This document shows positions 12,501 through 23,416 of a stretch of 64,000 nt of DNA, piece by piece. The stretch comes from Gyrodactylus bullatarudis (lineage: Eukaryota > Platyhelminthes > Monogenea > Gyrodactylidea > Gyrodactylidae). Numbering within the stretch: position 1 is the first letter of the stretch; each line of letters begins with the position of its first letter. Under the pieces are notes generated by a model, which saw only the letters and a program-made list of their open reading frames with translations, was not told the origin of the DNA and did no database searches. Location of the stretch: contig SSNU01000233.1 of assembly GCA_012064415.1 (NCBI GenBank), forward strand, positions 1 to 64,000, read 5' to 3'. Position numbers and translations under genes: made by a program.

Positions 12501-14765
12501 TTCTACAATTTGAGAAAATCTAAAAATTATAGAGGATTAAATTTAAATTATAATAAACTCGGACAAGATTCGGTTTTTTTTCGTTATCTCAGCTTAAAGA
12601 GAGCCAATTTTTTTAAAAATACCAGATTCGTGATCAACGTGGAAAAATAAATCAGATTTTTATAACTAGAAAAAAACAGCCAGATCCCACCTTCAACCGT
12701 GTTAATTAGAGCGATTATAATCGATTTTTCTTTCAAATGAACATATGATTATGGGAAAAAATAAATTGTTGAAATAATAAAAATCAATAAATGGTACGTA
12801 CACAGAAAGAACGATTGGATGTTGGAAGAATCCATTAGCGTATACAACTTGATCTTTTGGATTATAGTAGAATTCTGAGGAGTCAAGGAGATTTCCATTT
12901 GTTGGACTGACATGGAAGAGACGAGAATGTTCACCCTCAAGGAATGTATCCAGGGTATATTCACCATTGGATTCTAAGTAGTAACAATAATAATTTTACT
13001 TGTTCTTTTGTTCTACAGTTGAGAATAGAACAGGTATTTAGTAGAGAAAATTGCATTTTGAAAAAATGTATATTTGATTGAATCATGGAAACAGAGAGAT
13101 TAAATATCACCGAGAGGTCTCACTTATTTTCCATTTGGTTTCATTGTAATATCCGACTAGATTGCCCAGTTCACTATTGACACTCGAGGCGAAAAGGAAT
13201 TTTACTTTGGCAGTTGAATCAGAATATTCGATGGGTCCAATGAATTCAAGATAGTTGTGAACCTAGAGATGAATTTTATTATGGTGGTCATCAAGACACC
13301 GATTTTAGACCAAGTTAACATACAGCTATCCATGAATCATTTGAAACTGTTTCGTGGATAATTCTGACGATTGGCTTCGAAATATTTTCATCTGATGATT
13401 GAACCTCACAAAAGGCCTCAAGAGGAACAAGGAAAATTGATAATTCAGTCTGGAGACGATTCAAGAATTCTACCCAAACGCTTGAAAAAGAAAAATAATA
13501 TTAAAACTTGTGAGAGGGTGAAGAATGAAAACTTACTGAGTTCCATCAGGCGTCCATCCAGCTCTAACAAGATACTCTAATTCATGACAGTTCTTGAGTT
13601 TGAATTGGTCCCAATTAAGGGTTTTCACCATCTAAACGAAAAAAATAATCAGAATCTATTCTAAGGGGAAGGAAATCTGAATAGATTACTTGAAGAGTCT
13701 GTACATTGAAAGAGACTATTGATAACTTTGAAATGGCATTGTTACGTCCAGGTCTAGGATATTTCATAACTTCACACTTGTCTTTGAAGCCGACAGACGA
13801 GAGTGATACTGAGTCCACATCAGTTTGATCAACAGTTTCATACAATAACTGAATAGTTTCTGCATAAAATTACATCTAGTTAGATAGATCAGAAATAATT
13901 TTTGATAACTTACCCTGACCATTATTTTTGGTAACAACAGGGGACCACCAGATACCAATGTAGCGATCAAATTCTTCCTGCATTATAAATGATGGCATCC
14001 CAGAAAAGATGTTAACTAGAAAATATGGGAAAATAAAAAAAGGAAAAATTAAAGAATATTAGCAAGAATTAAAAGATAAAAATAAGGATTACTTACTGGA
14101 ATTTTCTTCATCATTATCTGTAATCTGGAGTTGAAATTCTTTGTCTGGCTTTGCAATGAACACATTTGACTCAGAAACATATGCAATAAAGCTACTATTT
14201 GCATGGCACATGAGAATTTTTGAAGGACTTTTGCTGAGATTAACTTTCTTGACATCTGTCTATTTAAAATCGATAATAGATATTTAAAAAATCTAATTTC
14301 AAGATGCTACGTCAAGATTTAGTTTCTTACTTCTTCATTGAACTGGTTTTTTATTGATATTAAATTTCCATTGCCAAGGATCATGAGATCAGTAGAGGAT
14401 CGAGAAAGATGGTAATCAGTGACTCCAGTATCACTCATTCTAGCTCTTTCATTAGAAAGTTTTTCTTTCTCAGTAATTTCATGATTTAAATCAGAATGAT
14501 CCAAAAGGGGAAAATGTTCCAACTCATTATCACTATTCCTCCAATCAACATCAGAATACTTGAGAACTCTTGAACACTTAAGACTATCTTTATCAAGAGT
14601 AGTTTCAGTAAAGTAAATTCTCGATTTATTAAAGCTGCCACTTTTAAAAGTCTGTCCCACTTTTATTTGATAAAGCATAGACGGATATCCTTCTTTGCTT
14701 GAGGGCACATGTTCATAAATACTTGAGAAAGTAAATTCTGGTGGATTTTCAGTCTTTTCTGACAT
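3510..14765 (-). CDS. DPP8/9: DPP8/9-like serine dipeptidyl peptidase, catalytically complete copy
   Basis: Predicted cytosolic prolyl dipeptidyl peptidase of family S9B, removing X-Pro/X-Ala dipeptides from peptide N-termini. Fourteen exons join in frame (14331-14765, 14097-14259, 13914-14015, 13690-13859, 13537-13631, 13324-13480, 13124-13262, 12802-12973, 11813-12039, 4963-5188, 4665-4776, 4505-4607, 4285-4441, 3510-3756) to give 834 residues, close to DPP8/9 length. No signal peptide or membrane anchor is seen, as expected for DPP8/9 rather than DPP4. Visible landmarks are the substrate-anchoring Glu pair (QEEFDRYIGIWW, E213/E214), RAGWTPDG, the VYAGP turn, nucleophile Ser699 in GASYGGYYS, Asp779 in HGGQDDNVHF and His811 in SKHGF. 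The nucleophile motif is GASYGG instead of the usual GWSYGG. Intron 9 (5189-11812) is 6.6 kb and filled with nested transposons, while most other introns are 54-190 bp. The gene lies 550 bp downstream of an inactive paralogue in the same orientation. The first ATG was chosen because the frame opens there and the paralogue starts equivalently. Confidence 0.9.
6230..6848. repeat. Long near-perfect hairpin (fold-back element)
   Basis: Two arms of about 285 bp are inverted copies of each other around a short AT-rich loop near 6530-6545. The left arm begins CTGATAGAGATTG and the right arm ends CAATCTCTATCAG. The arms differ at only a few positions. There is no open frame, so this looks like a MITE-type fold-back element. 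I could not identify a clear target duplication. It sits in intron 9 of the active DPP8/9-like gene. A diverged partial relative lies at about 12520-12675. Confidence 0.85.
6865..7467. mobile_element. Non-autonomous hAT-type element with 8-bp target duplication
   Basis: A 603-bp element with ends TAGGGCGACC...GGTCGCCCTA, flanked on both sides by ATGATTAG (6857-6864 and 7468-7475). The 8-bp duplication and the TAGGG-type termini fit the hAT superfamily. Sub-terminal regions carry repeated AAAAGGCA-like units. The Lys-rich open frame inside (7157-7342) is probably fortuitous. Related elements with TAGGGCAACC ends occur at 8951-11227 and 19032-19687. Confidence 0.85.
7946..8986 (-). pseudogene. 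Mariner transposase pseudogene
   Basis: Three frames together cover a mariner transposase. An N-terminal helix-turn-helix part at 8986-8705 includes STVFRWHSAFKDG and ERPGRPSE. A central part at 8680-8370 includes VTTDEKWIYLSDQSRKRSW. A C-terminal part at 8335-7946 includes QDNARPH and HPPYSPDLAPCD. The catalytic Asp residues are still legible (TDEKW, QDNARPH, and the Asp after SPDLAPC). At least one stop (after EIVAPI near 8705) and a frameshift near 8340-8380 break the gene, so no functional transposase is made. It is close in sequence to the copy at 39461-40137. Confidence 0.85.
9500..11035 (-). mobile_element. 5'-truncated Penelope-like retroelement
   Basis: This insert interrupts the hAT-type element. 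Its boundaries are inferred by comparison with the empty family member at 19032-19687 and are accurate to perhaps 20 bp. It carries one long open frame (see 9814-11016) and about 300 bp of 3' sequence. The 5' part of the reverse transcriptase is missing, as is usual for truncated retrotransposed copies. Confidence 0.75.
9814..11016 (-). CDS. Penelope-like reverse transcriptase / GIY-YIG endonuclease (5'-truncated)
   Basis: A 400-codon frame without stops. RT motif A is near the start (MFSLDVVDMYNNIP). The LAMGNPISPFFANLFM block follows at about residues 65-80 and the catalytic RYLDDYF (YxDD type) at about 97-103. FDLNYLDLKLSLNNGSIKK is the post-palm block. The C-terminus carries a GIY-YIG-type endonuclease (GVYSIDCSCGKKYVGQTGRSFECRINEHH) with the Cys-x-Cys preceding the second half, typical of Penelope elements. 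The same frame continues upstream as ...SIRFPNTR before the junction with hAT sequence, so the ATG at 11016 is internal and not a true start. The missing RT fingers make activity unlikely, although the intact frame suggests a young insertion. Confidence 0.85.
   Translation of the reverse strand: MFSLDVVDMYNNIPVDKALKIFEGELELKNVDNRLKDFLLGASKMCLEYNIFEFENKIYKQKQGLAMGNPISPFFANLFMSKIDEFINLDLNPKIMTRYLDDYFIMIEGDKSRIINTLEKVKNKFPELDFTLEEQNNFDLNYLDLKLSLNNGSIKKQIFRKKSSKNIVFNYKSYSPRKYKIGTLKGEILRVLRLTDQDHLNKKLEELKIIFSRNGYPNKVIRDTMSEVLRNFYGPKLEKKEVEDKKVFLDYTPLNKKLAKIYRKNNLRVVFKNKNNILNKINKKRSDINQMQGKGVYSIDCSCGKKYVGQTGRSFECRINEHHRDVLKGNYNSKLMEHTGEGHIFDFENAKIIKGQNHFRKRIINEALEIGTNDTINGNIGEIEIGDNWLQLYGKRRRLS
12520..12675 (+). 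repeat. Diverged partial copy of the hairpin element
   Basis: The segment shares an ordered series of strings with the right arm of the 6230-6848 hairpin (TTATCTCAGCT, AGCCAA, AATACCAG and a terminal CTAG), with many substitutions between them. It lies in intron 8 of the active DPP8/9-like gene. It is evidence that the fold-back family is older than the near-perfect copy. No inverted partner arm is seen here. Confidence 0.5.
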
Positions 14766-15312
14766 AATATATCAAGCCTGAGATGAGATTTAGATTTTAT
14801 GACAAAATTTCAAAAGAGATCACTCTTCAAACATTGAATTTCAGTGACTGAAAATCCTTGGTGTTTAAAACTTTTAGAATTAATTGAATTTTGTAAATTA
14901 CAAAATTTGTAATACAAATTGTAATCGTAATTTTTAAAATCAGTTTAAAAATTTTAAGTTAAAATCACTTTAAATTTTGATGAACATGCATTAAAATAAA
15001 TGAAGAATCTGAATATCTATGAACTTATGTATTTCTGAAAATTCATCTATAATACATGATGTATTCAACACTGTTGAATCAACATTCATCAGAATCCGGA
15101 CAGGATTGATCCATTTGTTTCAATATTGACATTTATTTCTTATTAATGCTGAATAATTTGTCGTAAATATACCCATATTACGATATAAATCACACAAAAT
15201 TTATGAGTTTTAAAACTAATCATTGATTAGTAATCAATTGACTGAGCTAATTTGACACAAAAGTGAATTTAGATGAATGAATTAAGATAAGGATATTAAA
15301 AAAAATAAAATT

Positions 15313-18300
15313 TCATTTATCCTTATTTTTAACATCTTCAACACAGAATTTTTCATGAATAAAGTTCAATGTAGTGGCCAAGTAATGTTCATCTTGTTTG
15401 AAAGCAAGTCTTCTCAGTGGATAAAAAGCAAACTTGTATGGTTTAGCTCTTCTACTGAGTTCAGTGATCAGGTTCGATAGATGGATAAAGTGGACATTTT
15501 CATCTCCTTCGCCCTGTGTTAAGAGTAATCTCGGCTCATCTTTTTTCAAATTTTTAACGTAAGATAAAGCTGAACAGTCGCTAAAATAAAAACAAATAGA
15601 ATATATATGCAAATACAGATTAGCAATATATATGACAAGTCTAACACTTACGTATATGGAGAAGGTATTTCTTTTCCATCATCCTTCAAAGTTCCAAGGT
15701 ATCTCTCAGTAAAGATGGAGTTGTAAAGATCCCAAGAAACAATGGGAGAATCTGAGACGCAACATTTGTAGAAATTAGGACAATATTTCAATGCTGCCAT
15801 CAACGATATGTAACCACCTTTCAAAATGAATGAAGATGTCAAGAAAATGTCGAATTCTTATTCAACACCTACCATAATAATATCCCATAATTGCTAGGCG
15901 ATTCAGGTCAATTTTCGATCGAAAGGCAGCTGCAAACTCAATAAAATCCATGTGATCTTTCAGATCAGTTTGACCCTATTATAAAAGTGTTGAAATTTTT
16001 TAATCAATTCAATAAAATACAAATTCTGAAGCTCTAAATTCAAATTCTGAGCATTAAAAGTTTTATTCTATCAATATTTGACCATACCACTATGACTTCA
16101 TTATTGGTAACCAATAGCTAAAGAATCAATCCGAAGGATTGAAAAGACTTTATGCCATGGTCCAGATAAGTTATAAAAATGCTTAAAATTGTCCTCAATG
16201 TATCAGCCTGCCTAATTCTTCATAAAGAATTATAATTCCTACATTGAAAAAAATTAATGGAATACTTCAACCTTCAATGCTCCAAATTGAAAGAACCAAT
16301 TAGAGGATCTCGTTTCTTCATACCTTTTCTTATTAATACATCTAGCCGGTGTAATAGTCTGATAGAAACCGGTGAGCTAAATATAACTAAATATTCACTC
16401 TTCTCAAAATTCTCTTGATGAATAGTTCATTAGCATCATATAATAAATTTCTATTCCTAGAGACCTATAGACATTAGTTTTTCAGGAAATCTGATTAATT
16501 TCCAGGAGAAAAAAAACTCACGAGTTTATATTTCAAGGCCTTGTTTTGTTTCATTCCCATGTTGGTACTACCTCGTGTATCACAGACAAATACAGCGAAC
16601 CCAAAATGTGTGAAAAGACGAGCCTTTATTAATCTATTAATTAGTCAGGGTGGTTAGATACTTGATTCAATGATTCAGTAGTAAACAAAAGGACAAGATG
16701 AACTCACAAGGATTTATTGAACATTGTTGTAACTAGCTTGAATCCTGGATAAACCAAGTGAATAGTTGGATAATTTTCGTTAACCTGAAGACTTTGGTTA
16801 ACCGAGGGCTCAAAAACCATTCCTTGGTGTTGATACCCATCTGTATTATTTTCGACAAATTTGGGATATTTTAAATAGTTGAGGTTGTCATCTGGAGACA
16901 TAGACTTTTCAATTTCTTCAATTGTCTCTAAATTTAGTCAAATTATTAATCTTAGATATATTCATGTGAAAATTTGGGGAGATAAACTAACTCGAAACAG
17001 TTAAGGCACCAATGAATTTCAGGTTTTTTTTGCTTTTGTCTAGCTTGTAAACTTCCACAGCTACAGATTTCACAGTTGAGCTTGATTCGATAACAAAGAG
17101 TTTAGATTTTGGACAATAACATATCAATTTGAAGCTCAATCGTTCCAGAATGTAGGGAATATCTTGACTCTTGGTTAATGGATAGGCATCTCCTTTACTG
17201 AAGTTATATCCCAATCTATATATAGAATAAGAATTGTAGCAGTTTTAGTAAGACTCTTTTGAAGGAACTGTCAATTTGAACTCATCTCATTTGATCGTTC
17301 TAATTTAGTTATTTTCAAGGACTAAAATTAGTCAAGAAAATAGACGATAATAAAGTGCTTCTTAAAATCTCCACGACCAAATTCTTGGATTAGAATTGCG
17401 ATGAATCTCGAAGCCTAGCTCAAAAAAATTTAACTAGTATTTTTTTTAGATATCTGGAGGCATATCATTTGATATCAATTTGAACTTTAAAATTTATCAG
17501 ATCTGAAATATCTGATCTGAGTCTTGTTGAAATAATACAAATAAAAGTATTATTTTCTGTTAAGATGAAATATCAATACTTGTCACATCTGACGGCAAAG
17601 AAAAGTGAAAAATCAATTGTAAAAATATATATAATAATACACCGCTAGGTAGATAAGGTTGGTGAAGAAGTTATTAAAGTTCTTTAAGCACTATTCAATC
17701 AAATACTTTACTTTTTATTCAGTATGAATTAAGGGTCTCGAATTACACAAAAATTTTATCATGCATTAAATAGGGTAATACAAAATTTTTAACTTTAAAG
17801 TTTTTTACGTCCATTTAATAGAAAATAAGAGAAGAGGAAAAAGTTCCTTTTTACCCTTAAGTTTTTAATTTTATTCAAGTATACGTACAATTTCAATTGA
17901 AGATGTCAAATTCGCGTCACCATTTTTCAATAAATTTTACTACGAGAAATGATAAATATTGAATTAGACAGACTATGATCTTCTTGAATCAGATTTTCAC
18001 GTCAAATTAATGTGGAATATATTCTGAATATACCCTGAAAAATTCCGGTCAATTTGGAAAAATTTAACGATTTTAGGAAAAATGGGAAATGGCATTTTAA
18101 AATTAGTTTTTTTAGGCAACTATGGAGCATAAAGAATCTATTTGAAGCATGAAATAGAAAAGTGTTCGAGAAAAAAAATTTTGTCTCTAATAGTATTTAA
18201 CAAAAGGCAGATCCTAATAGGGATCTTTAGAAAAAATTGTTTATTGTTAATGCAGAATGAATGCAAATAAATCATGTATTTTTCAGCTTCATTAGACTAT

Positions 18301-21300
18301 GAATGAAGATTTAGGTCAAAATCAATATTACTCGATCGAATATGATGAAACAGAGAGTCTCAATGTTGTTATTAAAGTTTCTTTTCTACCTCTAAGCATA
18401 ATCAATTTTCTGAAAACTCGACTGAAAAATAGAGGTCCCTCATTAAAAATGAAAACAACTTGAATATGTTGGATGAGACATAAATTACATGGGTTATATA
18501 TATTCTGATTGGTCATTGAAATGGAGCAATATGATTGGCTAACAGTTTTGTCATTGGACAATTGAAAAATAAAAAAGCATTATTTATGACTGGAGTTGTT
18601 AGGAAATTGACTGTGAAACACTGAATTATTTTTCCATCAGAACGGAATTATTTAGATCACCATTTCAAAAGATTTAGGTAGGAAGATACTCAGGAGACTT
18701 ACACTCTCAAAACAACGGGATGTTGATGGAAGGCATTGTAGTAGACAACCTCATCACTGGGATCATAGTAAAACTTGTCACAATTTAGGAGATTACAATA
18801 AGTTGGACTAATGGAAAAGTTTCTCTGCTCTTTCCCAAAAACATATTTATCTCGGCTAAGTTTTTCTTTCGAATCTGTCAATGATTAAAACCATGAATTT
18901 TTATGGCCCATGGTTAGAATTATTTTTATTGAAAACAGTCCAGACATGTAACTTGAAGCTAATAAAGACAATTGAACATTTATTTTATTCCCTATAAAGT
19001 GAAACAATGATCAAGGGCTGGTAATTATGAGTAAGGCAACCAGAAAAAGGTATTTTTGGAAAAAGAGGCAAATATAAATTTTCGCTTAGATTTAATGTTT
19101 TAACGGGGATCTATCGGACTTGGGATGGGGTATGGATACGCATAACGAATTTTCATCAATGCCATTTTCAACCAGTCAAGAACTTTTCACAAATGATAAA
19201 AATTTTCTATTATCATTGGTTAAGGATGATTATCCAATGAATTAAATATTTAGAATTTCTGCAATCTGATTGGTCATCTTTCAAATATTGGTTTAGACCA
19301 TTTTGCTTATGATTTTCTCTAGCTTTGGAGAGTATAGGGAAGTTTCAAAAAGTTTGAGCAGTTAGTGTTTACCTTTAAGCTAGGATTCTCATAAAATTAA
19401 ATTTTGTAAGTCCTCGTTTTGAGCTTCAGTTAACAGAACCATTGAATGCAGAATATCATGATGATTTAAAAGTTAGCAACCATCGATATTTTAATTGGAG
19501 TCGTATCTTTAGTGCGTATAATATCACTATTTTATTAATTTAATGCAAAGAAGGCTTTTTAAGATGTAAATTCAAAAAGGCAAACTCAACTCTTGAACCG
19601 AACGATCAGGAAAATTTTTATTACATTTTCAGGCTTAATAATTTTCCTGCATTAATTTATGGACATAAAAGGCATTTGGTTGCCCTAATTATGAGTCTAA
19701 AAAATAAAATATTATTGCTCGAAAGATCAAAATCGATTATCCAAGATCTCAGAATAATTTTTTTGTAAATTTCAATGATTTCCTTGATTGGTTGAGAACT
19801 ACGATTTCATTTTGAAAATAAAATTAACTATCCAAATATTCTTGAGTCAAATAGAAGAAGTCAATTTTGAATAATGGGAGCTTTTTTATGCAATACATTA
19901 TAATGGATAAATGTCAACAGCTCAGATGAGAGAACTAAGGGTCAAGGATCTATACCCTTTTCAGAGCTAGTTGCAAGTTAGGAATTCTGTTTTCAACATT
20001 TATCAATCTAAAACGAAAAATTTTCATTTTGATTTGAATTTTTTTCATTATCAATTGATTATACAGGTAAAAGTCCTGTAAAGTATATATAGGGCTAATT
20101 TGGGTTGAATATTATTGGTCGATTGCATGGACCAAGGAAAGCTCGTGGGAGAATATCGCGTTATTTTTTACCCTGATTAATATACAAATATGGAAAGTTA
20201 ATTTGAAAATTATTGAACTTATGTAAAGCATTTACAAGTATGAATTAAAAAGAACACTTGCCTTGGAAAGACCGACTATTCTTGAGTATATATCAGAGAA
20301 AACAGAAACTTATCAATAGATGAATTTAGAACCCAAAGTTGAGAAAAAATTGCAGAAACAGCAAAACGATCCATAACTACTGAGAGGATTTCCTTTTATG
20401 TTTTTTATGTGGAAAAGATATTATATTAAAGTTCTAAATAATAAGAATTACTAATTACTTCTCTAGGCTCTTTGCTAATCAGAATGAATATTTTTTAGTT
20501 TAGATTGAAAAATGTTGAAATCAGAATTCCTAACTTGCAACTAGCTCTGAAAAAGACCCATTCAATTTTTAATAATTAATTTTCATCAATCAAGAGCTAC
20601 AAAGAGCTAGCGCATTCCTTAAAATCGGGGACAATTAAGGTCTTATCTTTTAAAACTAATGAAAATTTTCAATGTTCTACATTAAAAAACATTGAACATC
20701 CTATTAATCTTACAAATTAGCAAATACAACATCCAAAACAACCAAAGACTAAATTGGCCACAATCGTACCACTTAGTTTAATTGATATCTCATGAAAACT
20801 GGAGTTTGATTCATCGATTATTTGAAATAACGAATCATGTTCGATAGGGGATTTTTGAAATTTTCCCAAATCATTTAGCTTCCTAAAAATTTTTGTTTAC
20901 TACAGCGAGTGAAAAGATGATAATTTTAAGCAGAGATGCAAATATGACATTCTGAGGGGTGAAGCGTAGACCGAGAATTTTTCTGCCAAACAGAACTGAA
21001 TTTCAAGCCCTTTATTTCACCAGGTTGATTGAAACAAAGTTAGCTTTTGATATAAAATCAGCCATTTGAATTACAAACAATTTCAAAATTCCCTCTTCCG
21101 AAGCCCTGTCTGATTCATGAAGAAATCTAATTGTTCGTTCAACTTAATCTTACATCCATGTGTTGCTCGTACTCATGTCAAGACTCGAGCTACAATGGAC
21201 AAGAAATCCTAAAATTATTTTTTCTAAACTCAATTAAAATACAATTATTAATTAATTTAATATTTGAAAGAAATTAGAGGAAAAATAATATATAAATTAA

Positions 21301-22877
21301 AACCAACTTGTATCCCATTTGGAGGTGTAGTGATAGCCGACCAAATTTCCATTCTCTGTATTCACTTGGGTTGCGTAAATGAATTTGATCATGCCTTCGT
21401 TTATCGTATTTGCATTGATAAACTCGAAATAATTGAAGATCTAAGAAGGATTTTTATTAGATTGGAAGATGCTAATTAAAATCAATTCCTAAATTAGACC
21501 ATTTAGAAACAATACTCAAGGGATTTTATGCTTAAAATATGAATTACATTGATCCAAGAATCATCGCCGACCTCTTCATAGAGAATGCGAATAATTGGCG
21601 CTTTCATTGATTCATCACTGATGAAAGCCTCAAAGGGAATTATGAAAATCGACATTTTTGTCTGCGTTCGGTCCAGATACTGAGTCCAAACACTAAGAAT
21701 GAAAGAATTAAAACATACTAATCTCCATTGGGTGTCCAACCAGCACGAACCATGTATTCCAAGCCATTGTGGTCTTGAAGAATTGTATGATCCCATGAGT
21801 AAGTACCAATTAACTGAAAGAAATGAATGAATAAGGAATTATTTTTATCGCATAATCTTGCCTCACCTTGTTATCTCTAATGCGAATCCTAGCAATAGAA
21901 AGACTAGAAGTGGGATTTTTTTCAAATGCCCTCGGATATTTAAGTTCATTTTGCTTGTATTGATCTTTAATTGAAGATACATTCACTGTTTTAACATTTT
22001 CTTCGTTAACTGTCTCGTATAATAAATGATAGATATCTAAAAAAATTATTTTAATACACATAAATTGATAAATCAAACCTTCGTTGTTCTCTTTGAAGAT
22101 TTTGGGACACCACCAAACCCCGATAAAGCGTTGAAATTCTCTAATCATCAAGGAAGAGGGCGATCCAGAGTAAATGTTTTCTAGAAAGTTAGCAATAAAT
22201 AATCTAAATTAAAACTTTATTAAGATATATTTTTTTCAAATTTCTACAGTTAAGATGGTGTTGGAAGCACGTTGTTTTAGAATAAATAAAATCAATTATT
22301 ACTCACTTGCATTTTCAACCAAATTATTAGTAACTTGAATTTCAGACTCATCAGCCAAATTACAGAGAAATATATTTGGATTAGATATGAATGCAAATAG
22401 ATTGCATTTCAATGGGCACAGGAAAATCTTTTCAGGAACTCTGGAAGTACTTTTTCTTATAACACGAGCCTTTGTTTCTGCTTGTGAGACGTTCTCCACA
22501 AAAGTGAAAAGTTCACCATTTCCTAAGACTAAAAAATCACATTGATTGGTGGACATGTTATAATCTGAAACTCCGTAATCGAAATGACCAGTTCTTTCAT
22601 TTACTGTTTTTTCGAAAACAGACATTTTATGACCCAAATCCTTTTCATCAAATAATTCCTTATGATTGGTTTCTTTGGATTTCTTCTTCCAGTTAATATC
22701 GGAATATTTTAGTATACGTTTATTAGACTCTTTTGAAGCAAGCTGAGTAAAGTAAATCCTTGTTATATTCTTTTTATCTTCATTGCGAGTATTTCCAATT
22801 TTAACATTGAAAATGTCTAAAGGAAAACCTTGTGTGGAAACTTTTGCTTTATCCAAAAAATCTGCAAAGTTAGGCAT
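15313..22877 (-). CDS. DPP8/9-like pseudoenzyme (Ser to Tyr, His to Leu)
   Basis: Thirteen exons join in frame (22307-22877, 22079-22180, 21867-22036, 21719-21813, 21548-21692, 21308-21440, 18703-18874, 16992-17215, 16708-16927, 16522-16633, 15873-15975, 15652-15817, 15313-15580) to give 826 residues. Exon order and most splice phases match the active neighbour, so this is its tandem paralogue. The beta-propeller/hydrolase landmarks are kept: FIGVWWCP, RAGWTPNGDY, the VYPG turn, DTRGSTNMGM and YTERYLG. The catalytic elements are lost. The nucleophile motif reads GYYYGGY (Tyr681 for Ser), the His loop reads RRLAF (Leu796 where the active copy has His), and the substrate-anchoring Glu pair reads RE (R204). 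Only the Asp (GDENVHF) remains. No frameshift or stop breaks the frame, so it is probably expressed as a non-hydrolytic scaffold, dimer partner or peptide binder, by analogy with DPP6/DPP10. Intron 4 is only 26 bp. Intron 6 (2.4 kb) contains transposons. Confidence 0.88.
19032..19687. mobile_element. Complete non-autonomous hAT-type element
   Basis: A 656-bp element with ends TAAGGCAACC...GGTTGCCCTA and an exact 8-bp target duplication ATTATGAG (19024-19031 and 19688-19695). No transposase frame is present. It is the uninterrupted reference copy for the element at 8951-11227 and lies in intron 6 of the pseudoenzyme gene. Confidence 0.88.
19958..20554. repeat. Element with terminal inverted repeats of about 70 bp
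   Basis: TTTTCAGAGCTAGTTGCAAG at 19958 is matched in inverse at 20535-20554, and the match continues inward for about 70 bp with some substitutions. The interior has no coding capacity. This is probably a MITE. A target duplication could not be defined with confidence (ACCC on both sides is a weak candidate). Confidence 0.7.
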
Positions 22878-23040
22878 AATTTTGATATTTAACAGTACTG
22901 TAACTACTATTAAATTGCTGAATTCTGATAATCAAAATTTGATTAAATATTATTTTCAAGATATGATATAACAAAATTTTATTTTTTATTACATTTACTA
23001 AAGTTTTAATTTGACAAGGCGCTTATTACAATTTCCTACG
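22878..23040. promoter_or_regulatory. Short shared region between divergent DPP pseudoenzyme and cytochrome c genes
   Basis: Only 163 bp separate the two start codons, which face away from each other, so both promoters and 5' leaders must lie here or in each other's gene. The sequence is AT-rich and no single TATA box stands out. Confidence 0.5.
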
Positions 23041-23355
23041 ATGGGTGATGTAGCTAAAGGTAAAAAGCTTTTCGTTTCAAGATGTGCTACATGCCACAAT
23101 ATTGCTGCTGGAGCTTCACATAAAACTGGCCCTAATCTTCATGGTTTCATTGGAAGAAAAACTGGCCAGGCTCCAGGATATGATTACACTGCAGCCAATA
23201 AGTCAAAGGGAATCGTTTGGAATAAAGATAATTTAGATATTTATTTAACGAATCCCAAAGATTATATCCCCGGAACTAAGATGGTATTCGCTGGTCTAAA
23301 GAAAAAAGACGACAGGGATAATCTTATCGCCTACTTGATTGAAGCCTCCAAATAA
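23041..23355 (+). CDS. CYCS: Cytochrome c
   Basis: A mitochondrial intermembrane-space electron carrier between complexes III and IV, and a trigger of apoptosome assembly in many animals. The intronless frame of 104 residues is the standard animal length. MGDVAKGKK begins the protein. The haem attachment motif CATCH lies at residues 15-19, with His19 as axial ligand. [21 protein letters not shown] follows, and the Met ligand is in [10 protein letters not shown]. The ATG at 23041 was chosen because it fits the family N-terminus exactly; the upstream in-frame TTG is not a start. Residues 20-26 after CxxCH (NIAAGAS) depart from the usual TVExGGK. An AATAAA at 23400-23405 is a likely polyadenylation signal. 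It is divergently paired with the DPP pseudoenzyme. Confidence 0.97.
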   Translation: MGDVAKGKKLFVSRCATCHNIAAGASHKTGPNLHGFIGRKTGQAPGYDYTAANKSKGIVWNKDNLDIYLTNPKDYIPGTKMVFAGLKKKDDRDNLIAYLIEASK

Positions 23356-23416
23356 TTTTCTTTCCTCTAAATGAAAGAGTAGTGTAATTATATGTAATCA
23401 ATAAATTATCATTTGA

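Noticed and set aside
23011..23040. N-terminal extension of cytochrome c
   Set aside because: It depends on a TTG start. The ATG at 23041 gives the exact family N-terminus and length.
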